Below are positions 41,734-49,985 of a stretch of DNA of 64,000 bases, one piece after another. The stretch is from positions 252,659,267 through 252,723,266 of the forward strand of contig NC_134568.1 of assembly GCF_050947875.1 (NCBI RefSeq), read 5' to 3'. The notes under the pieces are model-generated. The model saw nothing but the letters and a program-made list of their open reading frames with translations, had not been told where the DNA came from and did no database searches. Source of the stretch: Dermacentor variabilis. Its lineage: Eukaryota; Arthropoda; Arachnida; Ixodida; Ixodidae. Made by a program: the position numbers and the translations under genes. The first letter of the stretch is position 1. Every line of letters starts with the position of its first letter.

Positions 41734-42180
41734 GGTATGGTATGGTATGATGAACTTTATTTAATGTCCTGAAGATCAACCCTTAGGTTGACGCAGGCGG
41801 CTCCCACGTCGGGACAGTAAGGTTTAATCTTACCGCCGTATCATGGGCCTTCTGGACGGCCTGTACTTGATCGAAAAGAACTCCATTGTGTAGGACTCGC
41901 CGCCACCAGTCTCTCTTCTTGTCACAGTCTGTGAAAGTCACAGGACACTGCCAAAGCATGTGATCCAGAGTAATGATGCCATTACACTTCTCGCAATTGA
42001 TTGGTATCTCTCTTTCAGGATATATCTTGTTTATAAAGTTTGGACTTGGATAAGTTCTTGTTTGCAACAATCTCAGAGTCACCGCTTGAGCTCTATTGAG
42101 CTTAGCGTGTGGCACTGGGAATTCCCTTCTGTTCATGTAGTAATGCCTCGTGATTTCATTATATGTAAGTAATTATATGT
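41734..42180 (-). mobile_element. 5'-truncated LINE insertion
   Basis: The minus-strand frame 42136-41783 is the ORF2 C-terminus of a non-LTR retrotransposon. It reads RAQAVTLRLLQTRTYPSP, then CEKCNGIITLDHMLWQC, the C-x2-C-x7-H-x4-C motif, and ends with a stop at 41783. The element's 3' end is a CATAC pentamer tail (GGTATGGTATGGTATG on plus, 41734-41749). A 16 bp target duplication flanks it. This is a classic target-primed insertion truncated to its last 450 bp. It is distinct in sequence from the LINE at 14868-20003, though both share the C-terminal motif type. Confidence 0.85.
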
Positions 42181-42196
42181 AAGCAAATTATACTAT
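42181..42196. repeat. Target-site duplication, right copy
   Basis: Exact match to 41718-41733. Confidence 0.85.
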
Positions 42197-42459
42197 ACAG
42201 TTTTTTTTATTTTTTAAAATTAAGCCAGGTCAACTGGAGAATTTGTGCTGCGCGCGTGTGCGCGCGTGTGCGCGCGTTTTTGCACGTACAATACGTCCAT
42301 GCATGTGTCTGAGCACGTGGACAGCGACCTCACGGTTAATTGTGTACGAGGTTCACCATGGCAACGATGAACAGCGAGCGGACAATGCTCCTTTTGGAAC
42401 ACGTACTCGCGTAACTTTTAGCCTGACGTAGTTTTTGCAACCCTGGAAAAGAGAGGGGA

Positions 42460-42685
42460 CCCGGTGTGGTGGCTCGGGTGTCTACTATATGGCGTTCTGC
42501 TGCCGAGCATGAAACCATGTCGTTCAATTTCAGCAGCCACATTCCGATGGTGCGCAATGCTGAAGCGCTCGTGTGCTTGCGTAGATTTAGGTGCACGTTA
42601 AGGGACGCCATGGGTGATGCGCAGCGTCTCTCATAGCGTCTCCCGTGTACGTTGCTTTGGAAAGTCAAACCCCGTAATTTGATTG
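42460..42685 (+). mobile_element. SINE family A, diverged copy
   Basis: CCGGTGTGGTGGCTCGGGTG head, degenerate B region (GTCGTTCAATTTC), CACATTCCGATGG, AGATTTAGGTGCACGTTAAG, GCAGCGTCTCTCATAG and TCAAACCCCGTAATTTG. Parallel to 27241-27490 but older. Confidence 0.7.
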
Positions 42686-43048
42686 TTGAAGAGAAGTGGG
42701 ATGAATCTTATTTGTTCATAACAAACATTCTCGCGAATTGTTTTTCGGCGGTAATCTTTATTGCCAGGAATTCACGAATTGATGGACAGTGTTTGTCAGA
42801 CCACAAAGTCAATATATGCCTTCGTATCTATGTATGCCAGCGTCACTACATGTTTACCCTTCCCCCAGAAAAATATATTCAAATAAAAAGAAAGAAAGGG
42901 GGGGGAGAGTAAAGGCGGTAAGTTTCTTAGCTTTCGTTTGCACAAATAAAACAATGTGGTGTGCGGACCCCCAATAATTCTTTAAGGGAATTGTTTAGGC
43001 AACATCCCAAAGCAACACGGAATCTGAGTGATGTCGTGGTAGAGGTTA

Positions 43049-43158
43049 CCGGATTAACTTTGACTCTCTGAGGTTCTTTGACATACATCAAAATCTATAG
43101 CTGCACGACCGTTCTTGCATTCTACCCCCGTGGGAGATGCCACTTCGGTCAGCAGCAA
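43049..43158 (-). mobile_element. SINE family A, partial reverse copy
   Basis: Read on minus: GCTGCTGACCGAAGTGGC, a GGGGGTAGAATGCAAGAACG block, TAGATTTTGATG and GTCAAAGAACCTCAGAG. It corresponds to the middle of the family; the tRNA-like head is missing. It lies 86 bp from the LTR retrotransposon. Confidence 0.55.
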
Positions 43159-43240
43159 AATGCCATGAGGGATGTATCGGCCAGAATTTATTGCGGGACT
43201 CGAGTCTCCAAGAGTGGCTACCGCGGTGGCAACACCATGC

Positions 43241-43244
43241 CTGT
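43241..43244. repeat. Target-site duplication of LTR element, left
   Basis: CTGT directly before the left LTR, matched by CTGT directly after the right LTR (49982-49985). Four base pairs fits Ty3/gypsy integration. Confidence 0.8.
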
Positions 43245-43380
43245 TGTTGCGTTTCGCCTGCGACACGTGGTTTTGCCGGCGCGACTGCGGCGGGGCGGCA
43301 GACATTTTGGCCCGATCGTCGTCGCCGCAACGCTCCCCGCCAGGTGTTTCCAGGCGCGACTGCGGCGATGCGACCGCAAA

Positions 43381-43602
43381 GGATCACCCTCTCCTTCCAG
43401 TCATTGTGCCTGAACCAGGCGATGCGACAGCAGGGGCACCCTCTCCTTCCAGTCATTGTGCCCGAACCAGGCGATGCGAAAGCAGGGATCACCCTCTCAT
43501 TCCAGTCATTGTGCCCGACCGGCAGCGCTACGACAGTGTGCTACGACATTGTGCTACGACATTGTGCTACGACATTGTGCTACGACAGCGCTACGACATT
43601 GT
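43381..43602 (+). promoter_or_regulatory. U3 tandem repeats of the LTR
   Basis: Units starting near 43385, 43437 and 43490 share CACCCTCTC(C/A)TTCCAGTCAT and GAACCAGGCGATGCGA. A cluster of ATTGTGCTACGAC units follows. Upstream repeats of this kind often act as enhancers in LTR elements; that function is inferred from position. Confidence 0.7.
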
Positions 43603-43655
43603 ACGTTCACGTGCTCGTCTATTGAGGGGTTCCTTCTTGCCCTCAACTGCGAGAG

Positions 43656-43661
43656 TATAAA
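43656..43661 (+). promoter_or_regulatory. TATA box of left LTR
   Basis: TATAAA in GAGAGTATAAAGACAG, 118 bp upstream of the LTR polyadenylation signal, as expected at a U3/R boundary. Confidence 0.65.
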
Positions 43662-43773
43662 GACAGCTGCCCCCGGACGCCAAAAAGGAGGGCTCCGATT
43701 TCTTCTGTTGAGTAAAGTGCTCTCCCGTCTCTCTACTTCGGTCAACCTGACCGCCAACTCTTTGCGATGTTAA

Positions 43774-43779
43774 AATAAA
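43774..43779 (+). terminator. Polyadenylation signal of left LTR
   Basis: AATAAA in GTTAAAATAAACAAG. The right-LTR equivalent (49765-49770) would serve element transcripts. Confidence 0.6.
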
Positions 43780-43953
43780 CAAGTTGTTTTGCTGTTACCA
43801 GTCGACTCATGCTTTGCCGGGACCTTCGGATGCTTCCAGTTGTACCCCAGGCCGCCAGGCCAACGCTACCCTTGGGGCTTGCGACCCAGGTACAACCACG
43901 GGCGTCAGCGCCGAGTTCCCAACCGATCGCGCCAGCGGTGCGATCCAAACATC

Positions 43954-43972
43954 TGGTTGGCAGCGGTGAGAT
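43954..43972 (+). repeat. Primer-binding-site-like copy inside the LTR
   Basis: TGGTTGGCAGCGGTGAGAT matches the true site at 43993 apart from one extra T and one substitution. The flanking ACATC before and CGC after are also shared. It is present in the right LTR too (49945-49963). Confidence 0.85.
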
Positions 43973-43992
43973 CGCCTCCGACTTAAAACATC

Positions 43993-44010
43993 TGGTGGCA
44001 GCGGTGGGAT
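43993..44010 (+). promoter_or_regulatory. Primer-binding site, tRNA-Leu type
   Basis: TGGTGGCAGCGGTGGGAT starts 2 nt after the left LTR. Its complement ends ATCCCACCGCTGCCA-CCA, which is the 3' end of animal tRNA-Leu(AAG)-type acceptors as I recall them. It primes minus-strand DNA synthesis. Confidence 0.75.
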
Positions 44011-44304
44011 CGCGACAACGGAGGCCAGCAGCAAAGAGATGCAGTTGACTGTATGCTGAGCAGCTCAACGACGATCCGGGAGCAGTGCAACGAGCCCTGT
44101 GTGACGACTGGTTGCCTGCAGCGGAACGACTGCGCGGAATTCCTGCCTGCGAGGTTTGGTGAGTGCGGGACTTTCTTCTTCTGAGCTTTGCCAGGCTTTT
44201 GTTAGTGTCAGAAACAGAGCTGGTAATTGTGGTTGTCGTTGCTGCCGGGTTAGTTTGCGGCAAGACAATAGTAAGCAGTAGAGAAAGCAGCATTCAGAGC
44301 AGCC

Positions 44305-47300
44305 ATGGATTTGAAGTCGTTGCGCAAACCGAAATTGCTGGAGCTTGCAAGAGAGTTGGGTCTGGATGTCTCGGACAAACTCAGAAAACCAGAACTGCTA
44401 AGGGCTATTCTTGAGTTAGAAGCTGAGGATGACGAGCTGTCGGAATGCCTTGAGACCATTGAGGAAAGGGAGACTGCAAAAAGACAGGAGCGCGAACTTA
44501 AAGAACAAAAAGAGAAAGAAAAAGAAGAGCGCGACCGTCAACACGCTTTGGAAATGAAGCGTCTCGAGATCGAGATGGAACGCGCTCGTAATGGAAGTCA
44601 GGCACACGGTGCAGGAGAACGAGTATTGTTCAAAATGACTGACCTGATGCGGCCGTTTAAGCTTGGAGAGGACATTGGTTTGTTCCTGGTTAACTTCGAG
44701 CGAACGTGCGAGAAGCAGGGGTTCTCTCGGGAAACGTGGCCACAGCGCTTGCTCACTTTGTTACCCGGCGAGGCGGCCGACGTAGTCGCTCGCTTGAATA
44801 GAGAGGAGGCAGAGGATTTCGACAAAGTGAAATCGAGTCTGCTAAAAAAGTACAGGCTGTCTGCGGAGGCGTTCCGTCGGAAGTTTCGGGAAAATGAGAA
44901 AGGCAGAAGTGAGTCATATACAGAGTTTGCGTATAGGCTTATGTCGAACATGCAGGAGTGGCTCAAAGAAGAGAAAGCGTTTGGTGACCACGATAAAGTT
45001 CTGCAGTGCTTCGGGCTAGAACAGTTTTATAGTCGGTTACCGGAGAACGTGCGATACTGGGTCTTGGATAGGCCAGACGTTTGTACGGTGGCTAAAGCCG
45101 CTGAGCTAGCCGAGGAGTTTGTGACGCGTCGGGGTCGCGGAGCTAAGGACGGTCAAAAGGGTGAATTTGGCTCGAAGTTTGAGAGGCCGAAGTTCACACC
45201 CATGAGAGCAAAGGGGAACACGTGTAGTGCGGATGCGAGTGGAAGCAGTGCGACCGAACCTAAGGAGACGGCGGCAGCCGAAGCCGAACGCAGAAAGCGG
45301 TTCGAGATGCGGCAAGCGCGCGTTTGTTATACGTGCCAGAAGCCGGGTCACTTTTCGGCGCAGTGTCCGGAAACAACACCAAAAGTTGTGTTTTTTTCAA
45401 TAGGCAGCACTGACGAGAACATGAAGCTTCTCGAGCCTTACATGCGAGACCTCCTCGTGAACGGGAAAGAGTGCCGAGTGCTTCGCGATTCCGCAGCTAC
45501 GATGGATGTAGTTCACCCGTCTTACGTAGAACCCCATATGTTCACGGGCGAGTGCGCATGGATCAAGCAAGCCGTGGAAGCTCATAGCGTGTGTCTGCCG
45601 GTAGCAAAAGTGCTTATTGAAGGACCTTTCGGAGCGCTTGAGACGGAGGCGGCAGTGTCATCTATGCTGCCACCCCAGTACCCGTACCTATTTTCAAACA
45701 GGTCCGATCACCTCCTGCGCGAGAAGGGGCTTTTGTTTGGTGAAGCTAGTGTTCAGGCCTTAACCAGATCGAAGGTTCGGGAGCTCGCTGCAAAGGCGGT
45801 AGTTGCGGGGCCGACGTTATCAAACAACGAAAAAGGGTCAGAGGCGCAGCAAGCTGATATTCAGAGCACGCCCGAACTGAATAAACTTGAGTCTGTAACG
45901 TTAAAGGCGCCAGATACTGGAGAGGAAACGCCCGACACGGGAAAGTTAGAAGAGCTATCTACAGATTTGCTCATCGCGCCTACGTCAGACGGACTTGATA
46001 GGTTGCTAAAAGTCAGCCGGTCGGCTTTGATAGCCGAGCAAAAAAAGGATGGCAGCCTGGAAAACGTGCGCTGCAATGTCAAAGAAGGTATCGCCAGGAA
46101 AACTGCGCGTTTTGTGGAAAGAGGTGGAGTCCTGTACCGGAAGTATCTAGACCGCAGAGGAGTGGAGTTCGATCAGCTGATCGTGCCTCAATGCTATCGT
46201 CAGGATCTGTTGCGCTTGTCACACGGGGGTTCGTGGTCCGGACACCTAGGAGTTAAGAAAACTAAGGACCGTCTCTTGCAAGAGTACTATTGGCCAGGGT
46301 GTTTTCGGGACGCAGACCACTTCGTGAGGTCATGTGACACCTGTCAGCGGGTGGGCAAACCAGGGGACAAATCGAGGGCGCCGTTGAAATTGGTACCTAT
46401 CATTACGGAGCCTTTTAGACGGCTCGTTATTGATACAGTGGGACCTCTGCCGGTAACAGCCACGGGGTACAGACACATTTTGACTGTGATCTGCCCAGCG
46501 ACAAAGTTCCCTGAAGCAGTGCCGCTTAAAGAACTCAGCTCAGTTGAGATAGTCAATGCACTACTGTCCATATTTGCGCGAGTTGGTTTTCCTGCGGAAA
46601 TCCAATCAGATCAGGGCACAGTGTTTACTAGCGCTTTGACGACAACTTTTCTCGAAAGGTGTGGGGTAAAGCTGCTACACAGCTCAGTGTACCACCCACA
46701 GTCGAATTCCGTTGAGAAGCTCCACTCCGTCATGAAGCGCGTGTTGAGAGCGTTGTGTTTTGAACATCGAACTGACTGGGAGCTGTGTCTGCCTGGGGTG
46801 ATGTTTGCTTTAAGGACCGCGCCGCATGCGGCTACGGGGTTTTCGCCAGCTGAACTGGTGTACGGTCGCTCGCTTCGATCTCCGCTTCGCATGCTTCGAG
46901 AATCATGGGAAGGTAGGGGCGACGACCCAGTCGTGGTGGAGTACGTACTTAAGCTCCTCGAACGCTTAAGAAGGGCACAGGAGTTGTCAGGTGAAGCAAT
47001 GACAAAGGCCCAGCAGAGGGCCAAGGTTTATTATGATCGGACAGCCAGGGCCCGTCGTTTTGAGGTGGGCGATGAGGTCATGATATTGCGCACATCGCTA
47101 AACAACAAACTAGACGTGCAATGGGAGGGCCCAGCACGAATTGTTCAGAAACTGTCGGACGTTAACTACGTGGTAAGTCTGCCAGGAAAGCGGAAAGCAC
47201 AGCAAGTTTACCACTGTAATCTGCTCAAACCTTATAGACAAAGGGAAGTAGTGGTGTGCATGATGGTAAACGTTCCTGAAGAGCTTCCGGTCGAGCTTCC

Positions 47301-48750
47301 GGGACTAGGCTCAGTGACGAACAGGGAAGACACCGGTCAAGTCATTAGTGACTTAGTCAGTGGAGCATCGCTGTCGCCTGAGCAGAAAACCGAACTACAC
47401 CAGCTATTACAAGAGTTTCAAGGTCTGTTCTCTGAGAGGCCTGGTAGGACTTCTGTCCTTACTCATGACATAGAACTTACCTCCCCAGAGCCAGTACGAT
47501 CCAAGGCGTATCGGGTGTCACCCCGCCAGAGCGATATTATGGAGGCTGAGGTAAAGAAAATGCTACAGCTCGGTGTTATTGAGGCAGGTGAGAGTGATTA
47601 TACCTCCCCTTTGATTTTAGTTGAGGTACCGGGCAAGGAACCTCGTCCTTGCGTCGACTACCGCAGGCTTAATTCCATCACTAAGGATCAAATTTATCCG
47701 ATCCCTAACATCGAGGAGCGCCTTGAGAAAGTTAGTAGCGCTCAGTTTATTTCCACCCTAGATCTTGTCAGGGGTTATTGGCAGGTTCCACTCACAGAAG
47801 AGGCTAGTAGGTATGCGGCGTTCATTTCACCAATGGGAACATTCCGTCCTAAAGTGTTGAGTTTTGGTTTGAAGAACGCGCCATACTGTTTTTCAAGCCT
47901 CATGGATAAAGTGTTGCGGGGACAGCAAGAATTCGCTTTACCGTATCTAGACGACGTAGCGATATTCTCCGCATCCTGGTCTGAGCATATGGCACACTTG
48001 CGGGCAGTGCTAACCCGCCTGCGCGAAGCGGGCTTGACAGTAAAGGCTCCTAAGTGCCAGTTAGCACAGGCCGAGGTTGTCTACCTCGGTCACGTCATTG
48101 GTCAGGGTCGTCGCCGCCCCTCTGAAATAAAAGTGGCCGCTGTGCGAGACTTTCCGCAACCGCGCACGAAGACCGATATTCGGTCGTTCTTAGGTGTCGC
48201 CGGCTACTATCAGAGGTACATTCCCAGGTACTCTGATATCGCGGCTCCCCTGACGGATGCTCTAAGAAAAACAAAGCCTCAAACAGTCGTCTGGGACGAG
48301 ACAAAGGAAAGAGCTTTTAGCGCCCTAAAGAGTGCCCTAACAAGCCAGCCTGTGCTACGATCGCCAGACTATACAACAGGGTTCATTGTTCAGTGCGATG
48401 CTAGTGAGCGAGGCATGGGCGTTGTACTGTGCCAACGGGAAAATGGAGAAGTAGAACACCCCGTCCTGTATGCTAGTCGTAAGCTGACCAGTCGTGAGCA
48501 GGCGTATAGCGCCACCGAGAAAGAGTGTGCGTGTCTCGTGTGGGCCGTTCAGAAATTGTCATGCTATCTAGCCGGCTCGAGGTTTATCATTGAGACGGAT
48601 CACTGCCCTCTCCAATGGCTGCAGACCATCTCTCCCAAAAATGGCCGCCTCCTGCGCTGGAGCCTCGCTTTACAACAATATTCCTTTGAGGTGCGTTACA
48701 AAAAGGGGAGTCTCAACGGTAACGCCGATGGCTTAAGTCGAAGCCCCTAA
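44305..48750 (+). CDS. Gag-pol polyprotein, 1481 aa, integrase before RT
   Basis: A single frame with ATG in good context (GCCATGG). Residues 1-36 resemble a SAP-type motif; 54-93 are a charged coiled coil. About 180-276 form a SCAN-like capsid segment (LEQF at 238-241). The CCHC knuckle is C341/C344/H349/C354. The protease motif D395-S-A-A has Ala for the invariant Gly. Integrase has zinc ligands H640, H647, C677, C680, catalytic D710, D769, E804 (34 residues between the last two, usually 35) and a GPY/F-like block at 942. RT spans about 1065-1250 with D1153 and YLDD 1214-1217; RNase H has D1365, E1407, D1432 and ends ADGLSRSP. The whole frame is open. Only the protease change suggests a defect. 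It copies element RNA into DNA and integrates it. Confidence 0.95.
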   Translation: MDLKSLRKPKLLELARELGLDVSDKLRKPELLRAILELEAEDDELSECLETIEERETAKRQERELKEQKEKEKEERDRQHALEMKRLEIEMERARNGSQAHGAGERVLFKMTDLMRPFKLGEDIGLFLVNFERTCEKQGFSRETWPQRLLTLLPGEAADVVARLNREEAEDFDKVKSSLLKKYRLSAEAFRRKFRENEKGRSESYTEFAYRLMSNMQEWLKEEKAFGDHDKVLQCFGLEQFYSRLPENVRYWVLDRPDVCTVAKAAELAEEFVTRRGRGAKDGQKGEFGSKFERPKFTPMRAKGNTCSADASGSSATEPKETAAAEAERRKRFEMRQARVCYTCQKPGHFSAQCPETTPKVVFFSIGSTDENMKLLEPYMRDLLVNGKECRVLRDSAATMDVVHPSYVEPHMFTGECAWIKQAVEAHSVCLPVAKVLIEGPFGALETEAAVSSMLPPQYPYLFSNRSDHLLREKGLLFGEASVQALTRSKVRELAAKAVVAGPTLSNNEKGSEAQQADIQSTPELNKLESVTLKAPDTGEETPDTGKLEELSTDLLIAPTSDGLDRLLKVSRSALIAEQKKDGSLENVRCNVKEGIARKTARFVERGGVLYRKYLDRRGVEFDQLIVPQCYRQDLLRLSHGGSWSGHLGVKKTKDRLLQEYYWPGCFRDADHFVRSCDTCQRVGKPGDKSRAPLKLVPIITEPFRRLVIDTVGPLPVTATGYRHILTVICPATKFPEAVPLKELSSVEIVNALLSIFARVGFPAEIQSDQGTVFTSALTTTFLERCGVKLLHSSVYHPQSNSVEKLHSVMKRVLRALCFEHRTDWELCLPGVMFALRTAPHAATGFSPAELVYGRSLRSPLRMLRESWEGRGDDPVVVEYVLKLLERLRRAQELSGEAMTKAQQRAKVYYDRTARARRFEVGDEVMILRTSLNNKLDVQWEGPARIVQKLSDVNYVVSLPGKRKAQQVYHCNLLKPYRQREVVVCMMVNVPEELPVELPGLGSVTNREDTGQVISDLVSGASLSPEQKTELHQLLQEFQGLFSERPGRTSVLTHDIELTSPEPVRSKAYRVSPRQSDIMEAEVKKMLQLGVIEAGESDYTSPLILVEVPGKEPRPCVDYRRLNSITKDQIYPIPNIEERLEKVSSAQFISTLDLVRGYWQVPLTEEASRYAAFISPMGTFRPKVLSFGLKNAPYCFSSLMDKVLRGQQEFALPYLDDVAIFSASWSEHMAHLRAVLTRLREAGLTVKAPKCQLAQAEVVYLGHVIGQGRRRPSEIKVAAVRDFPQPRTKTDIRSFLGVAGYYQRYIPRYSDIAAPLTDALRKTKPQTVVWDETKERAFSALKSALTSQPVLRSPDYTTGFIVQCDASERGMGVVLCQRENGEVEHPVLYASRKLTSREQAYSATEKECACLVWAVQKLSCYLAGSRFIIETDHCPLQWLQTISPKNGRLLRWSLALQQYSFEVRYKKGSLNGNADGLSRSP

Positions 48751-49223
48751 CGTAGGAATCAGCCTCAAAATTGTTGGTTACTGATGTTTTTCTTCCTGAG
48801 GCAGGATGTTTTTTAACATATTGCTTTTGTTTAGTGTTTCAAAGTGATGATATGCTTTCTAGTGCAATTTTCCAATTTGTGGACGCGTTCTGAGTGATGC
48901 TAGACTACTGTAAGGAACTAGGCAGTGGTATAAAAAGGGGAAAGAGCCTGGCAGGGCTTAGTGAGGGTTGTGCCGTGCTTGCTGACTGAGCGGTTGAGTT
49001 TCAGCGTAGTTCTAACGCTTGCCGGGAACGAGAACAAAAATGTGAACTCTCCCGAAGTCACTTTGCAGTGTCCCGTGCGAACCTGAACGAGAGAACGAGG
49101 CCTTCTCTGTGCGCTGCGCTCAAGAAACGTCGAGGGACGCCCGACTTCGGTTATGAGCATCATCGAGCGACATCCCTCCGGACAGCGGATGCAGTCCCCT
49201 GTCCATCGGGATCTCCTTTCCCC
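48751..49223 (+). other. Noncoding 3' segment of LTR element
   Basis: No frame with recognisable content; there is no env. A repeated CCTGAGGCAGGATG/TCAGCCTCA pair near 48760-48808 could form a weak stem. Confidence 0.6.
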
Positions 49224-49233
49224 GGCGGGGCGG
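49224..49233 (+). promoter_or_regulatory. Candidate polypurine tract
   Basis: GGCGGGGCGG ends 2 nt before the right LTR. It is G-rich with two C interruptions, so it is an atypical tract; position is the main support. Confidence 0.4.
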
Positions 49234-49235
49234 TC

Positions 49236-49981
49236 TGTTGCGTTTCGCCTGCGACACGTGGTTTTGCCGGCGCGACTGCGGCGGGGCGGCAGACATTTTG
49301 GCCCGATCGTCGTCGCCGCAACGCTCCCCGCCAGGTGTTTCCAGGCGCGACTGCGGCGATGCGACCGCAATGGATCACCCTCTCCTTCCAGTCATTGTGC
49401 CTGAACCAGGCGATGCGACAGCAGGGGCACCCTCTCCTTCCAGTCATTGTGCCCGAACCAGGCGATGCGAAAGCAGGGATCACCCTCTCATTCCAGTCAT
49501 TGTGCCCGACCGGCAGCGATACGACAGTGTGCTACGACATTGTGCTACGACATTGTGCTACGACATTGTGCTACGACAGCGCTACGACATTGTACGTTCA
49601 CGTGCTCGTCTATTGAGGGGTTCCTTCTTGCCCTCAACTGCGAGAGTATAAAGACAGCTGCCCCCGGACGCCAAAAAGGAGGGCTCCGATTTCTTCTGTT
49701 GAGTAAAGTGCTCTCCCGTCTCTCTACTTCGGTCAACCTGACCGCCAACTCTTTGCGATGTTAAAATAAACAAGTTGTTTTGCTGTTACCAGTCGACTCA
49801 TGCTTTGCCGGGACCTTCGGATGCTTCCAGTTGTACCCCAGGCCGCCAGGCCAACGCTACCCTTGGGGCTTGCGACCCAGGTACAACCACGGGCGTCAGC
49901 GCCGAGTTCCCAACCGATCGCGCCAGCGGTGCGATCCAAACATCTGGTTGGCAGCGGTGAGATCGCCTCCGACTTAAAACA
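49236..49981 (+). repeat. Right LTR, 746 bp
   Basis: Same length and termini as the left LTR, offset 5991. Differences noted: 49371 T for A and 49519 A for C. TATAAA is at 49647-49652 and AATAAA at 49765-49770. Confidence 0.93.
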
Positions 49982-49985
49982 CTGT
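49982..49985. repeat. Target-site duplication of LTR element, right
   Basis: CTGT immediately after the right LTR, pairing with 43241-43244. Confidence 0.8.

Larger units (their letters stand above)
43245..43990 (+). repeat. Left LTR, 746 bp
   Basis: Begins TGTTGCGTTTC and ends AAAACA. U3 holds about 2.6 copies of a 52 bp repeat (43381-43520) and then 13 bp ATTGTGCTACGAC repeats (43527-43602). TATAAA is at 43656-43661 and AATAAA at 43774-43779. The last 39 bp contain a near-copy of the primer-binding site (43954-43972). Confidence 0.93.
43245..49981 (+). mobile_element. Complete Gmr1-like Ty3/gypsy LTR retrotransposon, 6.7 kb
   Basis: Paired 746 bp LTRs, primer-binding site, one gag-pol frame and a G-rich candidate polypurine tract make up a structurally complete element inserted in a 4 bp target duplication. 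Pol order is protease-integrase-RT-RNase H, the reverse of ordinary Ty3/gypsy and shared with the Gmr1 group. The RT motifs are nevertheless of Ty3/gypsy type (YLDD, LDLVRGYWQVPL). The two LTRs differ at two positions found by eye (43380/49371 and 43528/49519), indicating recent insertion. There is no env-like third frame; 485 bp of noncoding sequence lie between the stop and the right LTR. Confidence 0.93.

Noticed and set aside
43381..43602. CRISPR-like array
   Set aside because: Repeats are contiguous with no unique spacers and lie in the U3 of an LTR, duplicated in the other LTR.
43078..43660. Plus-strand frames in both LTRs (up to 182 codons)
   Set aside because: They lie in U3 tandem repeats, start at unrelated flanking sequence and occur identically in both LTRs.
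43742..44293. 183-codon minus-strand frame over the left LTR and leader
   Set aside because: Antisense of LTR and untranslated leader, with the LTR part repeated in the right LTR; no domain.
48751..49235. env-like third gene of the LTR element
   Set aside because: No frame of useful length and no signal peptide or transmembrane pattern in this interval.
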